The notes under the pieces: model-generated | Seen by the model: the letters and a program-made list of their open reading frames with translations, nothing else | What the model was told of the DNA's origin: nothing | Database searches by the model: none | Program-made: the position numbers and the translations under genes | Origin: JACVRW01 sp963846505 | GTDB taxonomy: Bacteria; Actinomycetota; Thermoleophilia; Solirubrobacterales; Thermoleophilaceae | Length of the DNA stretch: 64,000 bases | Assembly: GCA_963846505.1 (NCBI GenBank) | Contig: CAWJWD010000001.1 | Coordinates: 1,054,001 to 1,118,000, forward strand | Direction of reading: 5' to 3' | In this document: piece after piece, positions 7,512 to 15,341 of the stretch | Numbering within the stretch: position 1 is the stretch's first letter | Layout of the letters: every line of letters starts with the position of its first letter

Positions 7512-7889
7512 TCAGCATGCCAGGGTTCCTGCGCTGACGTCCCAAAGACGCTCTGCCTCGGCCCCCCGGTCCTCGGCCTGAGCCTGAGCCGCGGCGGAGA
7601 TCAAGGCCGCCAGCTCGGACACCGCGGGGATGTCACCGAGCGTGGCCAGGCGCGCCAGCCCGAGCGCGTAGAGCGCGTCGCCGCCGAGCAGCCGCAAATC
7701 CTCGTCCATGGCGGCAAACAGCCGCGGCGTGCCGTGGTGGAGCAGGTGTCCCTCGTAGACAGCCTCGAGCACGAAGCGGCGCGTGGGATCGAGCTCGACG
7801 CCCGCGAAGCGCTCGGGGGCGAGGGCGTTCGTGGCGTGCTCGGCGAGAGCCGGATCCGCAGCCGCGGCGATCTGGTCGAGGACGCTCAC
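7512..7889 (-). CDS. Small helical protein of unknown function beside the qcr operon
   Basis: A 125-residue soluble, almost entirely helical protein, not recognised. Its core reads GHLLHHGTPRLF and then LLGGDALYALGLARLATLGD. The GDALYALGLARLA block resembles the GD-x-L-x-x-x-A helix of trans-isoprenyl diphosphate synthases, but no Asp-rich DDxxD motif is present, so it cannot be a catalytic subunit by itself. It lies 73 bases upstream of qcrA on the same strand, near menG and a polyprenyl synthase. A helper or regulatory role in menaquinone supply is possible but only inferred from position. Confidence 0.7.
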   Translation of the reverse strand: MSVLDQIAAAADPALAEHATNALAPERFAGVELDPTRRFVLEAVYEGHLLHHGTPRLFAAMDEDLRLLGGDALYALGLARLATLGDIPAVSELAALISAAAQAQAEDRGAEAERLWDVSAGTLAC

Positions 7890-7969
7890 GAGAGGAGTCT
7901 CTCAGCGGCCGCGGCGAGCGGCTTTGTGAGAAGGCTCACAGAACGACTCCCGACCGGCGCGCGACGCGG

Positions 7970-9259
7970 TCACGCGATCTCCTCCAGCGCCGCTCGTACG
8001 GCCTCCAGCGTGCGCCGGACGTGCTCGTCGGTGTGCGCCAGCGAGGGGAACCAGGCCTCGAACTGCGACGCCGGCGGGTAGACGCCGCGCGCCAGCAGCG
8101 CGCGGCAGAAGGCGCCGTAGCGGTCGAGGTCGCACGCCTTCGCGTCCTCGTAGCTGCGCACGGGGCGCTCGGAGAAGAAGGGGGTCACGAGGCCCGGGGC
8201 GTGTGCCGCGACGAGCGGCACGCCAACCTCGGCGGCCGCTTCCTCGAACCCGTCCGCGAGCGTGCGCGCGACGGTCTCGAGGCGCAGGTAGGCGTCGCCG
8301 TCCAGCAGTGCCAGCGTCGCCAGGCCGGCGGCGGTCGCGAGCGGGTTGCCCGAGAGCGTCCCCGCCTGGTACACGTCGCCGGCAGGCGCGATCCGCTCCA
8401 TCAGCTCGCGCGGGCCGGCGTAGGCCGCCGCCGGCACGCCGCCGCCGATCACCTTGCCGAGCACGCTCAGGTCGGGCGTGACGCCCTCCCGCTCCTGGGC
8501 GCCGCCGCGCGCGACGCGGAAGCCGCTGATCACCTCGTCGAAGACCAAGAGCGTGCCGGCGGCCCGCGTGCGCTCGCGCAGGAAGGCGAGGAAGCCGTCG
8601 TCGGGCGCGACGAGGCCCATGTTCGCCGGGTACGGCTCGCACAGCAGCGCGGCGACCTCGTGCTCGTCCAGCGCCCGTGCGACCGCGTCGCGATCGTTCC
8701 AGGGCACGACGATCGTCGCCGCGGCCTGTGCCGCCGGGACGCCGGGGCTGGCGGGGATGCCCTGCGTCGCCAGGCCCGAGCCGGCCTCGGCGAGCAGGCC
8801 GTCGACGTGCCCGTGGTAGGCGCCGGCGAACTTCACCAGCAGCTCGCGACCGGTGGCGGCCCGCGCGAGCCGGATCGCGCTCATCGAGGCCTCGGTGCCG
8901 CTCGAGGTCATGCGCACCATCTCCGCCGACGGCATCCGCTCGGCGACGACCGCCGCCAGCTCGACCTCGGCCTCGGTCGGCGCGCCGAAGCTCGTGCCCG
9001 CCTGCGCCGCGGACGTCACGGCGCCGACCACGTCGGGATGCGCGTGGCCGGCGATCAGCGGCCCCCAGGACAGCACCCAGTCGACGTAGCGGTTGCCGTC
9101 GACGTCGACCAGCTCGGCGCCCTCGCCGCGCGCGACGAACAGCGGGTCGCGCCCGATCGAGCGCATCGCGCGGACGGGCGAGTTGACGCCGCCGGGCAGC
9201 AGCGCCACGGCGCGGCGGTAGAGCGCCGCGGAGCGCTCGTCGGCGAGCGGCGAGCTCAC
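7970..9259 (-). CDS. hemL: Glutamate-1-semialdehyde 2,1-aminomutase
   Basis: PLP enzyme that converts glutamate-1-semialdehyde to 5-aminolevulinate, the C5 route into tetrapyrroles. Conserved features are LLPGGVNSPVRAM at the N-terminus, DVDGNRYVDWVLSWGP, LLVFDEVISGFR with the cofactor Asp, and GKVIGGGVPAAAYAG with the PLP lysine. The start is placed at GTG 9259, giving VSSPLADERSAALY and 429 residues, the normal size; longer readings run into the neighbouring gene in a non-conserved frame. It follows the AsnC-like fusion by about 50 bases, downstream of hemB. Confidence 0.93.
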   Translation of the reverse strand: MSSPLADERSAALYRRAVALLPGGVNSPVRAMRSIGRDPLFVARGEGAELVDVDGNRYVDWVLSWGPLIAGHAHPDVVGAVTSAAQAGTSFGAPTEAEVELAAVVAERMPSAEMVRMTSSGTEASMSAIRLARAATGRELLVKFAGAYHGHVDGLLAEAGSGLATQGIPASPGVPAAQAAATIVVPWNDRDAVARALDEHEVAALLCEPYPANMGLVAPDDGFLAFLRERTRAAGTLLVFDEVISGFRVARGGAQEREGVTPDLSVLGKVIGGGVPAAAYAGPRELMERIAPAGDVYQAGTLSGNPLATAAGLATLALLDGDAYLRLETVARTLADGFEEAAAEVGVPLVAAHAPGLVTPFFSERPVRSYEDAKACDLDRYGAFCRALLARGVYPPASQFEAWFPSLAHTDEHVRRTLEAVRAALEEIA

Positions 9260-9308
9260 CGGCGCGGTCGAGACCGGCGCACCCGCCCGGCGCGGACGAG
9301 GCGGCCGC

Positions 9309-10376
9309 TCACGTGTGCTCGGCCTCCCAGCGCGCGTGCTCGTCGGTGAAGTAGAGCAGGCGGATCTTCTTGAACTCGGTCGACGAGTAGAGCGTGCTGC
9401 GCTCGTGGATGCCGGTGTGCTCGGCAATCGAGGTGAGGATCGCGTCGCACTCCTCCTTCGAGCGGCCGTGCGCCATCGTGAAGACCGAATACGGCCAGTC
9501 CGCGTAGGTCGGGCGCTGGTAGCAGTGCGAGATGCCGCGGAAGGCCGACATGCGCGGTCCCAGCTCCATCACGCGCTCCTCCGGCACCTTCCAGACGCCC
9601 ATGCCGTTGGCCGAGAAGCCGGCGCGGCGATGGAAGAGGATCGCGGCCACGCGCCGCAGCGCCTTGCGCTCGCGCATCGACTCGAGGTGGTCGAGCAGGG
9701 CCGGCACCGTGATGCCGATCTCGGCTGCGGCCGGCGCGTAGGGCTCGGAGACGATCGGCATGTCGCCCTGCAGCGTGCGGATGACCGCGTAGTCGAGCTC
9801 CGACAGCTCGATCACCTCGGGCTCCTTCGGCTCCTCGGCGACGCCCTCGGCCGCCAGCGCCTCGGTGCCCTGCTCCATCTCGAGGTCCATGCGGATCTTG
9901 AACAGCCGCAACGTCGGCAGCTGGCGCACCGACTCGGCGCCGGTCAGCTCGGCGAGCACGTCGAGCGTGCCCTCGAGCCCGAGCTTCGAGTCCGGCTCGG
10001 TGGCGATCGTGAACCAGATGTTGAAGTCGTGGTTGCGCAGGTAGTTGTGCGAGACCCCGGGATGGGAGTTGATGATCTTGGCGGCGCGCCAGGGGTGCTC
10101 GGGATCGACCTTGGCGGCGACCAGCATCGAGCGGTAGCCGAGCACGCGCGTGTCGAAGATCGGCGTGACCTGGCGGATGATGCGCCCGTCGACCAGCCGC
10201 TGCGCGCGGCGCAGCACCTCGTCCTCGCCGACCTCGGCCAGCTGGGCCACGTGCGCGAACGGCCGCTCCGCGAGGCCGAACTTGCCCTGCATCAGGTTCA
10301 GCAGCTTGCGGTCGAGATCGTCGAGGGGGATCGCCGCGCCGTCCTTGCGGCTGCGGACCTTGGCTACCGAAGCCAT
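9309..10376 (-). CDS. Fused AhbA-AhbB-like siroheme decarboxylase / AsnC-type protein
   Basis: A 355-residue protein made of two Lrp/AsnC-type units joined by an acidic Glu/Pro linker (about 173-190). Each unit starts with a winged-helix-like segment (LDDLDRKLLNLM at 18-29; LSELDYAVIRTLQGD at 191-205) and continues with an AsnC alpha-beta domain. The motifs SHNYLRNHDFNIWFT (109-123) and SHCYQRPTYADWPYSVFT (283-300) match siroheme decarboxylase subunits AhbA and AhbB, which turn siroheme into didecarboxysiroheme. The gene overlaps the end of hemB by 13 bases and precedes hemL. It could be an enzyme of the siroheme-dependent heme route or a heme-sensing regulator; simple database labels would call it an AsnC regulator. 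Confidence 0.82.
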   Translation of the reverse strand: MASVAKVRSRKDGAAIPLDDLDRKLLNLMQGKFGLAERPFAHVAQLAEVGEDEVLRRAQRLVDGRIIRQVTPIFDTRVLGYRSMLVAAKVDPEHPWRAAKIINSHPGVSHNYLRNHDFNIWFTIATEPDSKLGLEGTLDVLAELTGAESVRQLPTLRLFKIRMDLEMEQGTEALAAEGVAEEPKEPEVIELSELDYAVIRTLQGDMPIVSEPYAPAAAEIGITVPALLDHLESMRERKALRRVAAILFHRRAGFSANGMGVWKVPEERVMELGPRMSAFRGISHCYQRPTYADWPYSVFTMAHGRSKEECDAILTSIAEHTGIHERSTLYSSTEFKKIRLLYFTDEHARWEAEHT

Positions 10377-11338
10377 CGGGCAACGTCCTTCGCGTGGTAG
10401 GTGATCACGATGTCTGCACCGGCGCGGCGGATGCCGGTCAGCGCCTCCAGCACGGTGGCGCGTTCGTCCAGGTAGCCAGCCGCTGCGGCCGCCTTCACCA
10501 TCGCATACTCGCCGCTGACGTTGTACGCGGCAACCGGGAGCCGCGTCGCGTCCTTGACGCGGCGGATCACGTCGAGGTACGGCAGCGCCGGCTTGACCAT
10601 CACCACGTCGGCGCCCTCCTGGACGTCGAGCAGCGCCTCGCGCACGCCCTCCTCGGCGTTGGCGGGATCCATCTGGTAGCTGCGCCGGTCGCCGAACGCG
10701 GGCGCGGAGTCGACCGCCTCGCGGAAGGGGCCGTAGAAGGCCGAGGCGTACTTGGCCGAGTAGGCGACGATCGGCAGGTCCTCGTAGCCCTCGGCGTCGA
10801 GCCGTGCGCGCAGCGCGCCGACGCGGCCGTCCATCATGTCGCTCGGGGCCACCACGTCGGCGCCGGCCCGGGCATGCGAGACGGCGGTGCGCGCGAGCAG
10901 CTCGAGCGTGCGGTCGTTGTCGACCCGACCGTCGTCGAGCACGACGCCGCAGTGGCCGTGCGAGGTGTACTCGCAGAGGCAGACGTCGGTGATCACGACC
11001 AGCTCCGGGTGCGCCTCCTTGAGCGCCCGCACCGTCAACTGCACGACGCCCTCGTCGTCGTAGGCACCCGAGCCCTGCTCGTCCTTGCCGGCGGGCAGGC
11101 CGAACAGCAGCACCGCCGGGATGCCGAGCCCGAGCGCCTCGCCGGCCTCGTCGACGGCGTGCGCGATCGAGAGCCGGTCGACGCCGGGCATCGCCTCGAT
11201 CGGGGTGCGCGCGTCCTCGCCCAGCTGGACGAACAGGGGCAGCACGAGGTCGGCGGCAGCGAGCTCGGTCTCGCGGACCAGCTCGCGCAGGACGCCCGTC
11301 TTGCGCAGCCGCCGCAGGCGAGTGGCGGGAAAGGCCAT
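10364..11338 (-). CDS. hemB: Porphobilinogen synthase (delta-aminolevulinate dehydratase)
   Basis: Condenses two 5-aminolevulinates to porphobilinogen. The 324-residue enzyme has the zinc-type cysteine cluster DVCLCEYTSHGHCG rather than the Asp-rich magnesium type. The two active-site lysines are in VAYSAKYASAFYGPFREA and MVKPALPYLD. The N-terminal RLRRLRKTGVLRELVRET is typical. It is the first gene of hemB-ahbAB-hemL; hemA, hemC and hemD are not in the window. ATG start. Confidence 0.96.
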   Translation of the reverse strand: MAFPATRLRRLRKTGVLRELVRETELAAADLVLPLFVQLGEDARTPIEAMPGVDRLSIAHAVDEAGEALGLGIPAVLLFGLPAGKDEQGSGAYDDEGVVQLTVRALKEAHPELVVITDVCLCEYTSHGHCGVVLDDGRVDNDRTLELLARTAVSHARAGADVVAPSDMMDGRVGALRARLDAEGYEDLPIVAYSAKYASAFYGPFREAVDSAPAFGDRRSYQMDPANAEEGVREALLDVQEGADVVMVKPALPYLDVIRRVKDATRLPVAAYNVSGEYAMVKAAAAAGYLDERATVLEALTGIRRAGADIVITYHAKDVARWLR

Positions 11339-11399
11339 CGCCCAGAGTGTAGGAGCGCGGCTGCGTCGAGCGCCGTGCGTCGGCTCCTATGCTCAAACG

Positions 11400-11939
11400 A
11401 TGGCGCGCCTCGCACTGTCGGCGATCGGACGCGACCGGCCCGGGATCGTGGCCGGCATGACCGCGGTCCTGCTGCGCCACGGAGTCAACATCGAGGACTC
11501 GCAGATGGCAATCCTGCGCGGCCACTTCGCGATGACGCTGATCCTGGCCCCGCCGGACGGCGTCGACCGCGAGGCGCTCGCCCGCGAGCTCGACGAGGAA
11601 GCGGCCGCGCTCGGCCTCGAGGCGCTGGCGTTGAGCGGCGTCGAGCCGGTCGCCGAGGCCGCGCCGGAGCCCACCCATCTCGTCTCGATCTACGGCGTCG
11701 ACCACCCGGGCATCGTGCACGCCGCCACGCGCACGCTCGCCGAGCTGGGCGTGAACGTGACCGACCTCAACACCCAGCTCGTCGCCGCGCCGGACACACA
11801 GCCGCTGTACGTGCTGCTGATGGAGGTCGTCGTCCCCGGAGACGCGGACGTCGGCGAGGTCGAGCGGGCATTGGCCACCACCGCCGAGCTGGAGACCGTC
11901 GACCTCAGCCTGCGCGAGCTCGAGCGGCACGAGCTGTAG
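11400..11939 (+). CDS. Tandem ACT-domain protein (GcvR-like)
   Basis: A 179-residue protein made of two ACT domains, small ligand-binding folds that usually sense amino acids. Domain one begins ALSAIGRDRPGIVAGMTAVL and domain two begins LVSIYGVDHPGIVHAATRTL; both carry the (G/D)-x-P-G-I-V motif. The architecture matches GcvR, the regulator of glycine cleavage, and related ACT-ACT proteins, but no glycine cleavage genes are adjacent. A TATGCT -10-like box lies only six bases before the ATG, so the mRNA may be leaderless. It is followed 15 bases later by peptide deformylase on the same strand. Confidence 0.82.
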   Translation: MARLALSAIGRDRPGIVAGMTAVLLRHGVNIEDSQMAILRGHFAMTLILAPPDGVDREALARELDEEAAALGLEALALSGVEPVAEAAPEPTHLVSIYGVDHPGIVHAATRTLAELGVNVTDLNTQLVAAPDTQPLYVLLMEVVVPGDADVGEVERALATTAELETVDLSLRELERHEL

Positions 11940-11954
11940 CGCGAGAGACGCCCG

Positions 11955-12452
11955 GTGCCGGTTCGCGAGATCCTGCTCTACCCGCACCGCGCGCTGAAGA
12001 CCGTCGCGCGCGCGCTGGGCGAGGCCGACGCCGCCGAGGTCGAGCGCGTCACGACGGACCTGCTCGACACGATGGACTCCTTCGGCCACTGCGTCGGGCT
12101 CGCCGCCCCGCAGCTGGGGGAGCTCGTGCGAATCGCCGTGGTCGACGTGACCGGGCACAAGAAGGCGACCGCCTGCAACGGTCGGCTCGTGCTCGTCAAC
12201 CCGCGCGTCGTGCGTGCGGAGGGGGCGGAGGTCGCACGCGAGGGCTGCCTCTCGATCCCCGACCTGACCGCCAACGTGCGGCGGGCGACGCGGATCGAGG
12301 TCGTCGCCGACGGCGGGTTCGAGGTCGAGTCCGACGGGTTCGAGGCGCGCTGCATCCTGCACGAGCTCGACCACCTCGACGGGCTGTTGTTCCTCGATCG
12401 CGTCGACTCGCTCTCGCGCGACGTCTTCCGGCGCAAGGACTACCGCAGCTAG
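11955..12452 (+). CDS. def: Peptide deformylase
   Basis: Removes the formyl group from the initiator methionine of nascent proteins. The three family motifs are all present: GLAAPQLGE (motif 1), EGCLSIP (motif 2, metal Cys) and HELDHLDG (motif 3, HExxH). The protein has 165 residues and starts MPVREILLYPHRALKTVA from a GTG codon. The catalytic Cys, two His and Glu are intact. The stop codon overlaps by four bases the stop of the convergent ABC permease gene. Confidence 0.95.
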   Translation: MPVREILLYPHRALKTVARALGEADAAEVERVTTDLLDTMDSFGHCVGLAAPQLGELVRIAVVDVTGHKKATACNGRLVLVNPRVVRAEGAEVAREGCLSIPDLTANVRRATRIEVVADGGFEVESDGFEARCILHELDHLDGLLFLDRVDSLSRDVFRRKDYRS

Positions 12453-13786
12453 GCGAAGCGGCGCAGCGCCAGCCGGCTGATGGCGCCGAAGGCGACGAAC
12501 AGCGCCGCGAGGTGCAGCAGGGGTCCGCCCAGGCCACCGCTGTCGTTGAGCGCCGCGTCGAGCGCGTCGAGCGCCGGCTTGAAGGGAAACAGCGCGGAGA
12601 CGACGCGCGTCGCGTCGTAGAGCGCCGGGGCGACCGTCCCCGAGGGGACGAGCGCGAGGAAGGCCAGCGGCAGCACGAGCATGAAGGCGAGCAGCGAGGC
12701 GGCGCGCACCTCGCGCGCGAGCGCGCCGATCGCGAGCCCGAGCGCGGCGAAGGCAAGGGCCGCGGCGACCAACGCGACCAGCCACAGCGGCAGTCGGCTC
12801 CAGTCGAGGTCGACGAAGACGCCCAGGCCGGCGAGCAGCACGAGACCGACGGCGAGCGAGCAGAGCGCCGCCAGGCCGGCCTTCTCGACGAGCAGGCCCG
12901 TGTGCGAGACGAGCCCGCGCACGAGCCGCGGGAACGCGTTCTCCTCCCGTTCGAGCGCGAGCGCGCCGGCCGCCAGCAGCACGGTGATGAACATCAGCGA
13001 GACGGCCGTGGCAAGCGCGACCGCGAAGGCGCTGAGCGAGGTCTCGTCACCGTCCAGCGCGGTCGCCTTGACGCGGATCGGCTCGCCGACGACCTTCAGC
13101 ACGTCGTCCGAGAACGAGAGGTTGTTGAGCGCCAGGCGGGCGAAGGTGATCGTCCGGTCCAGCTGCTCGCGGCCGCGCGAGCCGGGCGGCAGCTCGCGCC
13201 GCACCTCGCGCAGGATGCGCTCCGCGCGCTCGAGGCCGAGGACGTCGAAGTCCCGGCCCAGGAACGTGTAGGCGCCACCGGTGCTGACGAGGTTGAGCAG
13301 CCGCAGCGACTCCGCCGCGACGCGCTTGGTGAGCGCCGCGTTGGCGAGCTGGATCTGGGCGCGGATGGTGTTCTCGACGTACGCCCGCTTGGCCGGGTCC
13401 TCGGCGTTGTAGAAGACCTCGACCTGCCCCGGCCGCAGCGTCGACTGGAGGGTGCGAGAGAGGTCCTCCGGAATGATCACCGCGGCCAGCGCCTCGCCGT
13501 CCTGGACCTTGTCGATCGCCTCCTGGCGGCTGTCGACCTGAATCGGATCGACGGCGTCGGTCAGCCGCTTGCCCTCCTGCTGCAGGTCGATCCGCTGGCC
13601 GCCGAGCTCGATCTCGCTCGGCTGCCCGGCGAGCCCGTTGTAGACCGCGACCGCCGGCTTGTCCGGCCCGCCCGACAGCGCCAACCCGATCAGCACCGCG
13701 ATCACGACCGGGTACAGCACGAGCAGCGCCACCAGCAACGGCGAGCGGCGCAGGATCCGCAGATCCTTGAGCAGCAGCCAGCGCAC
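12449..13786 (-). CDS. ABC-2 type transporter permease
   Basis: A 445-residue membrane protein with one N-terminal span (about 14-35), a large extracytoplasmic domain of roughly 200 residues, and five or six C-terminal spans. This is the topology of ABC-2 exporters of the DrrB/YhgE-like group. The start is GTG at 13786 (VRWLLLKDLRILRR), two bases after the ATPase stop; an amphipathic KDLRILRRSP start is typical. It forms a two-gene transporter with the ATPase upstream. The substrate cannot be read from sequence; drugs, lipids or surface polymers are usual. Confidence 0.85.
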   Translation of the reverse strand: MRWLLLKDLRILRRSPLLVALLVLYPVVIAVLIGLALSGGPDKPAVAVYNGLAGQPSEIELGGQRIDLQQEGKRLTDAVDPIQVDSRQEAIDKVQDGEALAAVIIPEDLSRTLQSTLRPGQVEVFYNAEDPAKRAYVENTIRAQIQLANAALTKRVAAESLRLLNLVSTGGAYTFLGRDFDVLGLERAERILREVRRELPPGSRGREQLDRTITFARLALNNLSFSDDVLKVVGEPIRVKATALDGDETSLSAFAVALATAVSLMFITVLLAAGALALEREENAFPRLVRGLVSHTGLLVEKAGLAALCSLAVGLVLLAGLGVFVDLDWSRLPLWLVALVAAALAFAALGLAIGALAREVRAASLLAFMLVLPLAFLALVPSGTVAPALYDATRVVSALFPFKPALDALDAALNDSGGLGGPLLHLAALFVAFGAISRLALRRFA

Positions 13787-13788
13787 CC

Positions 13789-14535
13789 TCAGTGGCCGCG
13801 CTGATGCAGGAAGCGGACGAAGGCGCCCTCGAAGTCCAGTCCGGTGCCGCCGACCACCTCGGCCAGCTCGCCCGGCGAGCCGTCGAACAGCCGCTCGCCG
13901 TCGGCCAGCACGATCAGCTGGTGCGCGTGGCGCTCGGCCTCCTGCACGTCGTGGGTCGCGTAGACGACCGTTGTGCCTGCGTCGGCGAGGCGCAGGATGA
14001 AGCCCCACAGGCGCTCGCGCTGGCGTGGGTCGAGCGAGGCGCTCGGCTCGTCGAGCAGCAGCACCTCCGGGTCGGCCAGCAGGCCGATCGCGATGTTGAC
14101 GCGCTGGCGGTTGCCGCCCGAGAGCGTCGAGACCTGGTCGTCGGCACGCTCGCGCAGATCGCTCAGGTCGAGCATGCGCTCGACGGTCGCGTCCGGGTCC
14201 GCCACCCGCTCCAGCCGGGCGAACAGCGCGAGGTTCTCGGCGACGGTCAGCTTGCCGTAGAGGGCCGCCTGCTGGGGCACCCAGCCGATCTCGCGCGGGG
14301 AGCGGCTGACATTGCCCTCGTCGGGCTTCTGGATCCCGGCCAGGATCGACAGCAGCGTCGTCTTGCCGGCACCGTTGGGACCGATCACGGCGACCAGCTC
14401 GCCAGGGCCCGCGCGCAGCGAGACGCCGCGCAAGGCCGCGCGCTCGCCGTAGCGCTTGACCAGGCCGTGCGCCTCCAGCACCGGCCCGGTCGCCGCCTGC
14501 TGCAACTGCTCGAGGCGTGCGGTGCTGCCCTCCAT
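13789..14535 (-). CDS. ABC transporter ATP-binding protein
   Basis: The ATPase of the exporter encoded with the following permease. The 248-residue protein has Walker A GPNGAGKTTLL, signature LSGGNRQRVNIA, Walker B EVLLLDEPSASLD and the switch histidine in VVYATHDVQEAE. It is of the CcmA/drug-exporter class. The first 20 residues are an extra N-terminal segment before the fold starts at LEAHGLVKRYGERAALRGV. The divergent YmdB gene starts 30 bases beyond its ATG. Confidence 0.92.
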   Translation of the reverse strand: MEGSTARLEQLQQAATGPVLEAHGLVKRYGERAALRGVSLRAGPGELVAVIGPNGAGKTTLLSILAGIQKPDEGNVSRSPREIGWVPQQAALYGKLTVAENLALFARLERVADPDATVERMLDLSDLRERADDQVSTLSGGNRQRVNIAIGLLADPEVLLLDEPSASLDPRQRERLWGFILRLADAGTTVVYATHDVQEAERHAHQLIVLADGERLFDGSPGELAEVVGGTGLDFEGAFVRFLHQRGH

Positions 14536-14564
14536 GGTCGCTCAGCTTGGCAGAATCGCTCCTC

Positions 14565-15341
14565 GTGAAGCTGCTCTTCATCGGCGACGTGGTCGGCGGC
14601 TGCGGACGACGCGCGCTGCGAGCGGTGTTGCCCGAGCTCGTCGAGCGCCACCAGCCGGACTTCGTCGTGGTCAACGGCGAGAACGCGGCGGGCGGCGTCG
14701 GGATCACCGAGAAGACCGCCCGTGACCTGTTCGAGCTGGGCGCGGACGCGATCACGCTCGGCAACCACGCCTACCGCCACCGCGAGGTCTACGGCTTCCT
14801 GGACCGCGAGCCGCGGATCGTGCGGCCGGCCAACTACCCGAAGGGCAGCCCCGGCAACGGACACACCGTCGTGGAGCGGAACGGGATCCGGCTGGGCGTG
14901 GTCAACCTCTCCGGCACCGTGATGCTGCAAGCCGCGCGGACGCCGTTCGCGGAGATCGACGCGGTCCTCGCCGAGCTGCGCGGCAAGGCCGACCACGTGC
15001 TGCTCGACTTCCACGCCGAGGCGACCAGCGAGGCGGTCGCGATGGGCTGGCACGTCGACGGTCGCGTGACGGCCTGCGTCGGCACGCACACGCACGTGCC
15101 GACCGCGGACGGGCGCGTGCTGCCGGGCGGCACCGCCTACATCACCGACGTCGGCATGACCGGCCCGCGCGGCGGCGTGATCGGCGTCAAGCGCGAGCAG
15201 GCGCTGGAGCGCTTCGTCAAGCAGACCAACGTGCGCTTCGAGACCTCCGACGACGACCCATGGGTCAACGGCGTCCTGATCGAGGCCGGCGAGGACGGGC
15301 GCGCTACGCGGATCGAGCAGCTGCTCGTGCCGGCGAGCTGA
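14565..15341 (+). CDS. YmdB-family metallophosphoesterase
   Basis: A 258-residue calcineurin-like phosphoesterase of the YmdB family (TIGR00282), whose Bacillus member hydrolyses 2',3'-cyclic nucleotides. Metal-site motifs are FIGDVVG, VVNGENAAGG, TLGNHAYRH, VLLDFHAEAT and GTHTHVPTAD, all in order. The start is GTG at 14565 (VKLLFIGDVVGGCG). The gene is divergent from the ABC transporter and convergent with the glycosyltransferase gene, whose last 38 bases overlap it. Confidence 0.9.
   Translation: MKLLFIGDVVGGCGRRALRAVLPELVERHQPDFVVVNGENAAGGVGITEKTARDLFELGADAITLGNHAYRHREVYGFLDREPRIVRPANYPKGSPGNGHTVVERNGIRLGVVNLSGTVMLQAARTPFAEIDAVLAELRGKADHVLLDFHAEATSEAVAMGWHVDGRVTACVGTHTHVPTADGRVLPGGTAYITDVGMTGPRGGVIGVKREQALERFVKQTNVRFETSDDDPWVNGVLIEAGEDGRATRIEQLLVPAS

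Noticed and set aside
12577..12590. A further parS-like site, GCTTGAAGGGAAAC
   Set aside because: Only 11 of 14 bases match, the left arm is poor, and it lies inside an ABC permease gene far from the origin.
9309..12785. A single minus-strand reading of 1158 codons spanning several genes
   Set aside because: Only the last 355 codons (from 10376) resemble a protein. The rest is Arg/Ala/Pro-rich and lies out of frame under hemB and antisense to the ACT-domain, deformylase and ABC genes, as expected from very high GC.
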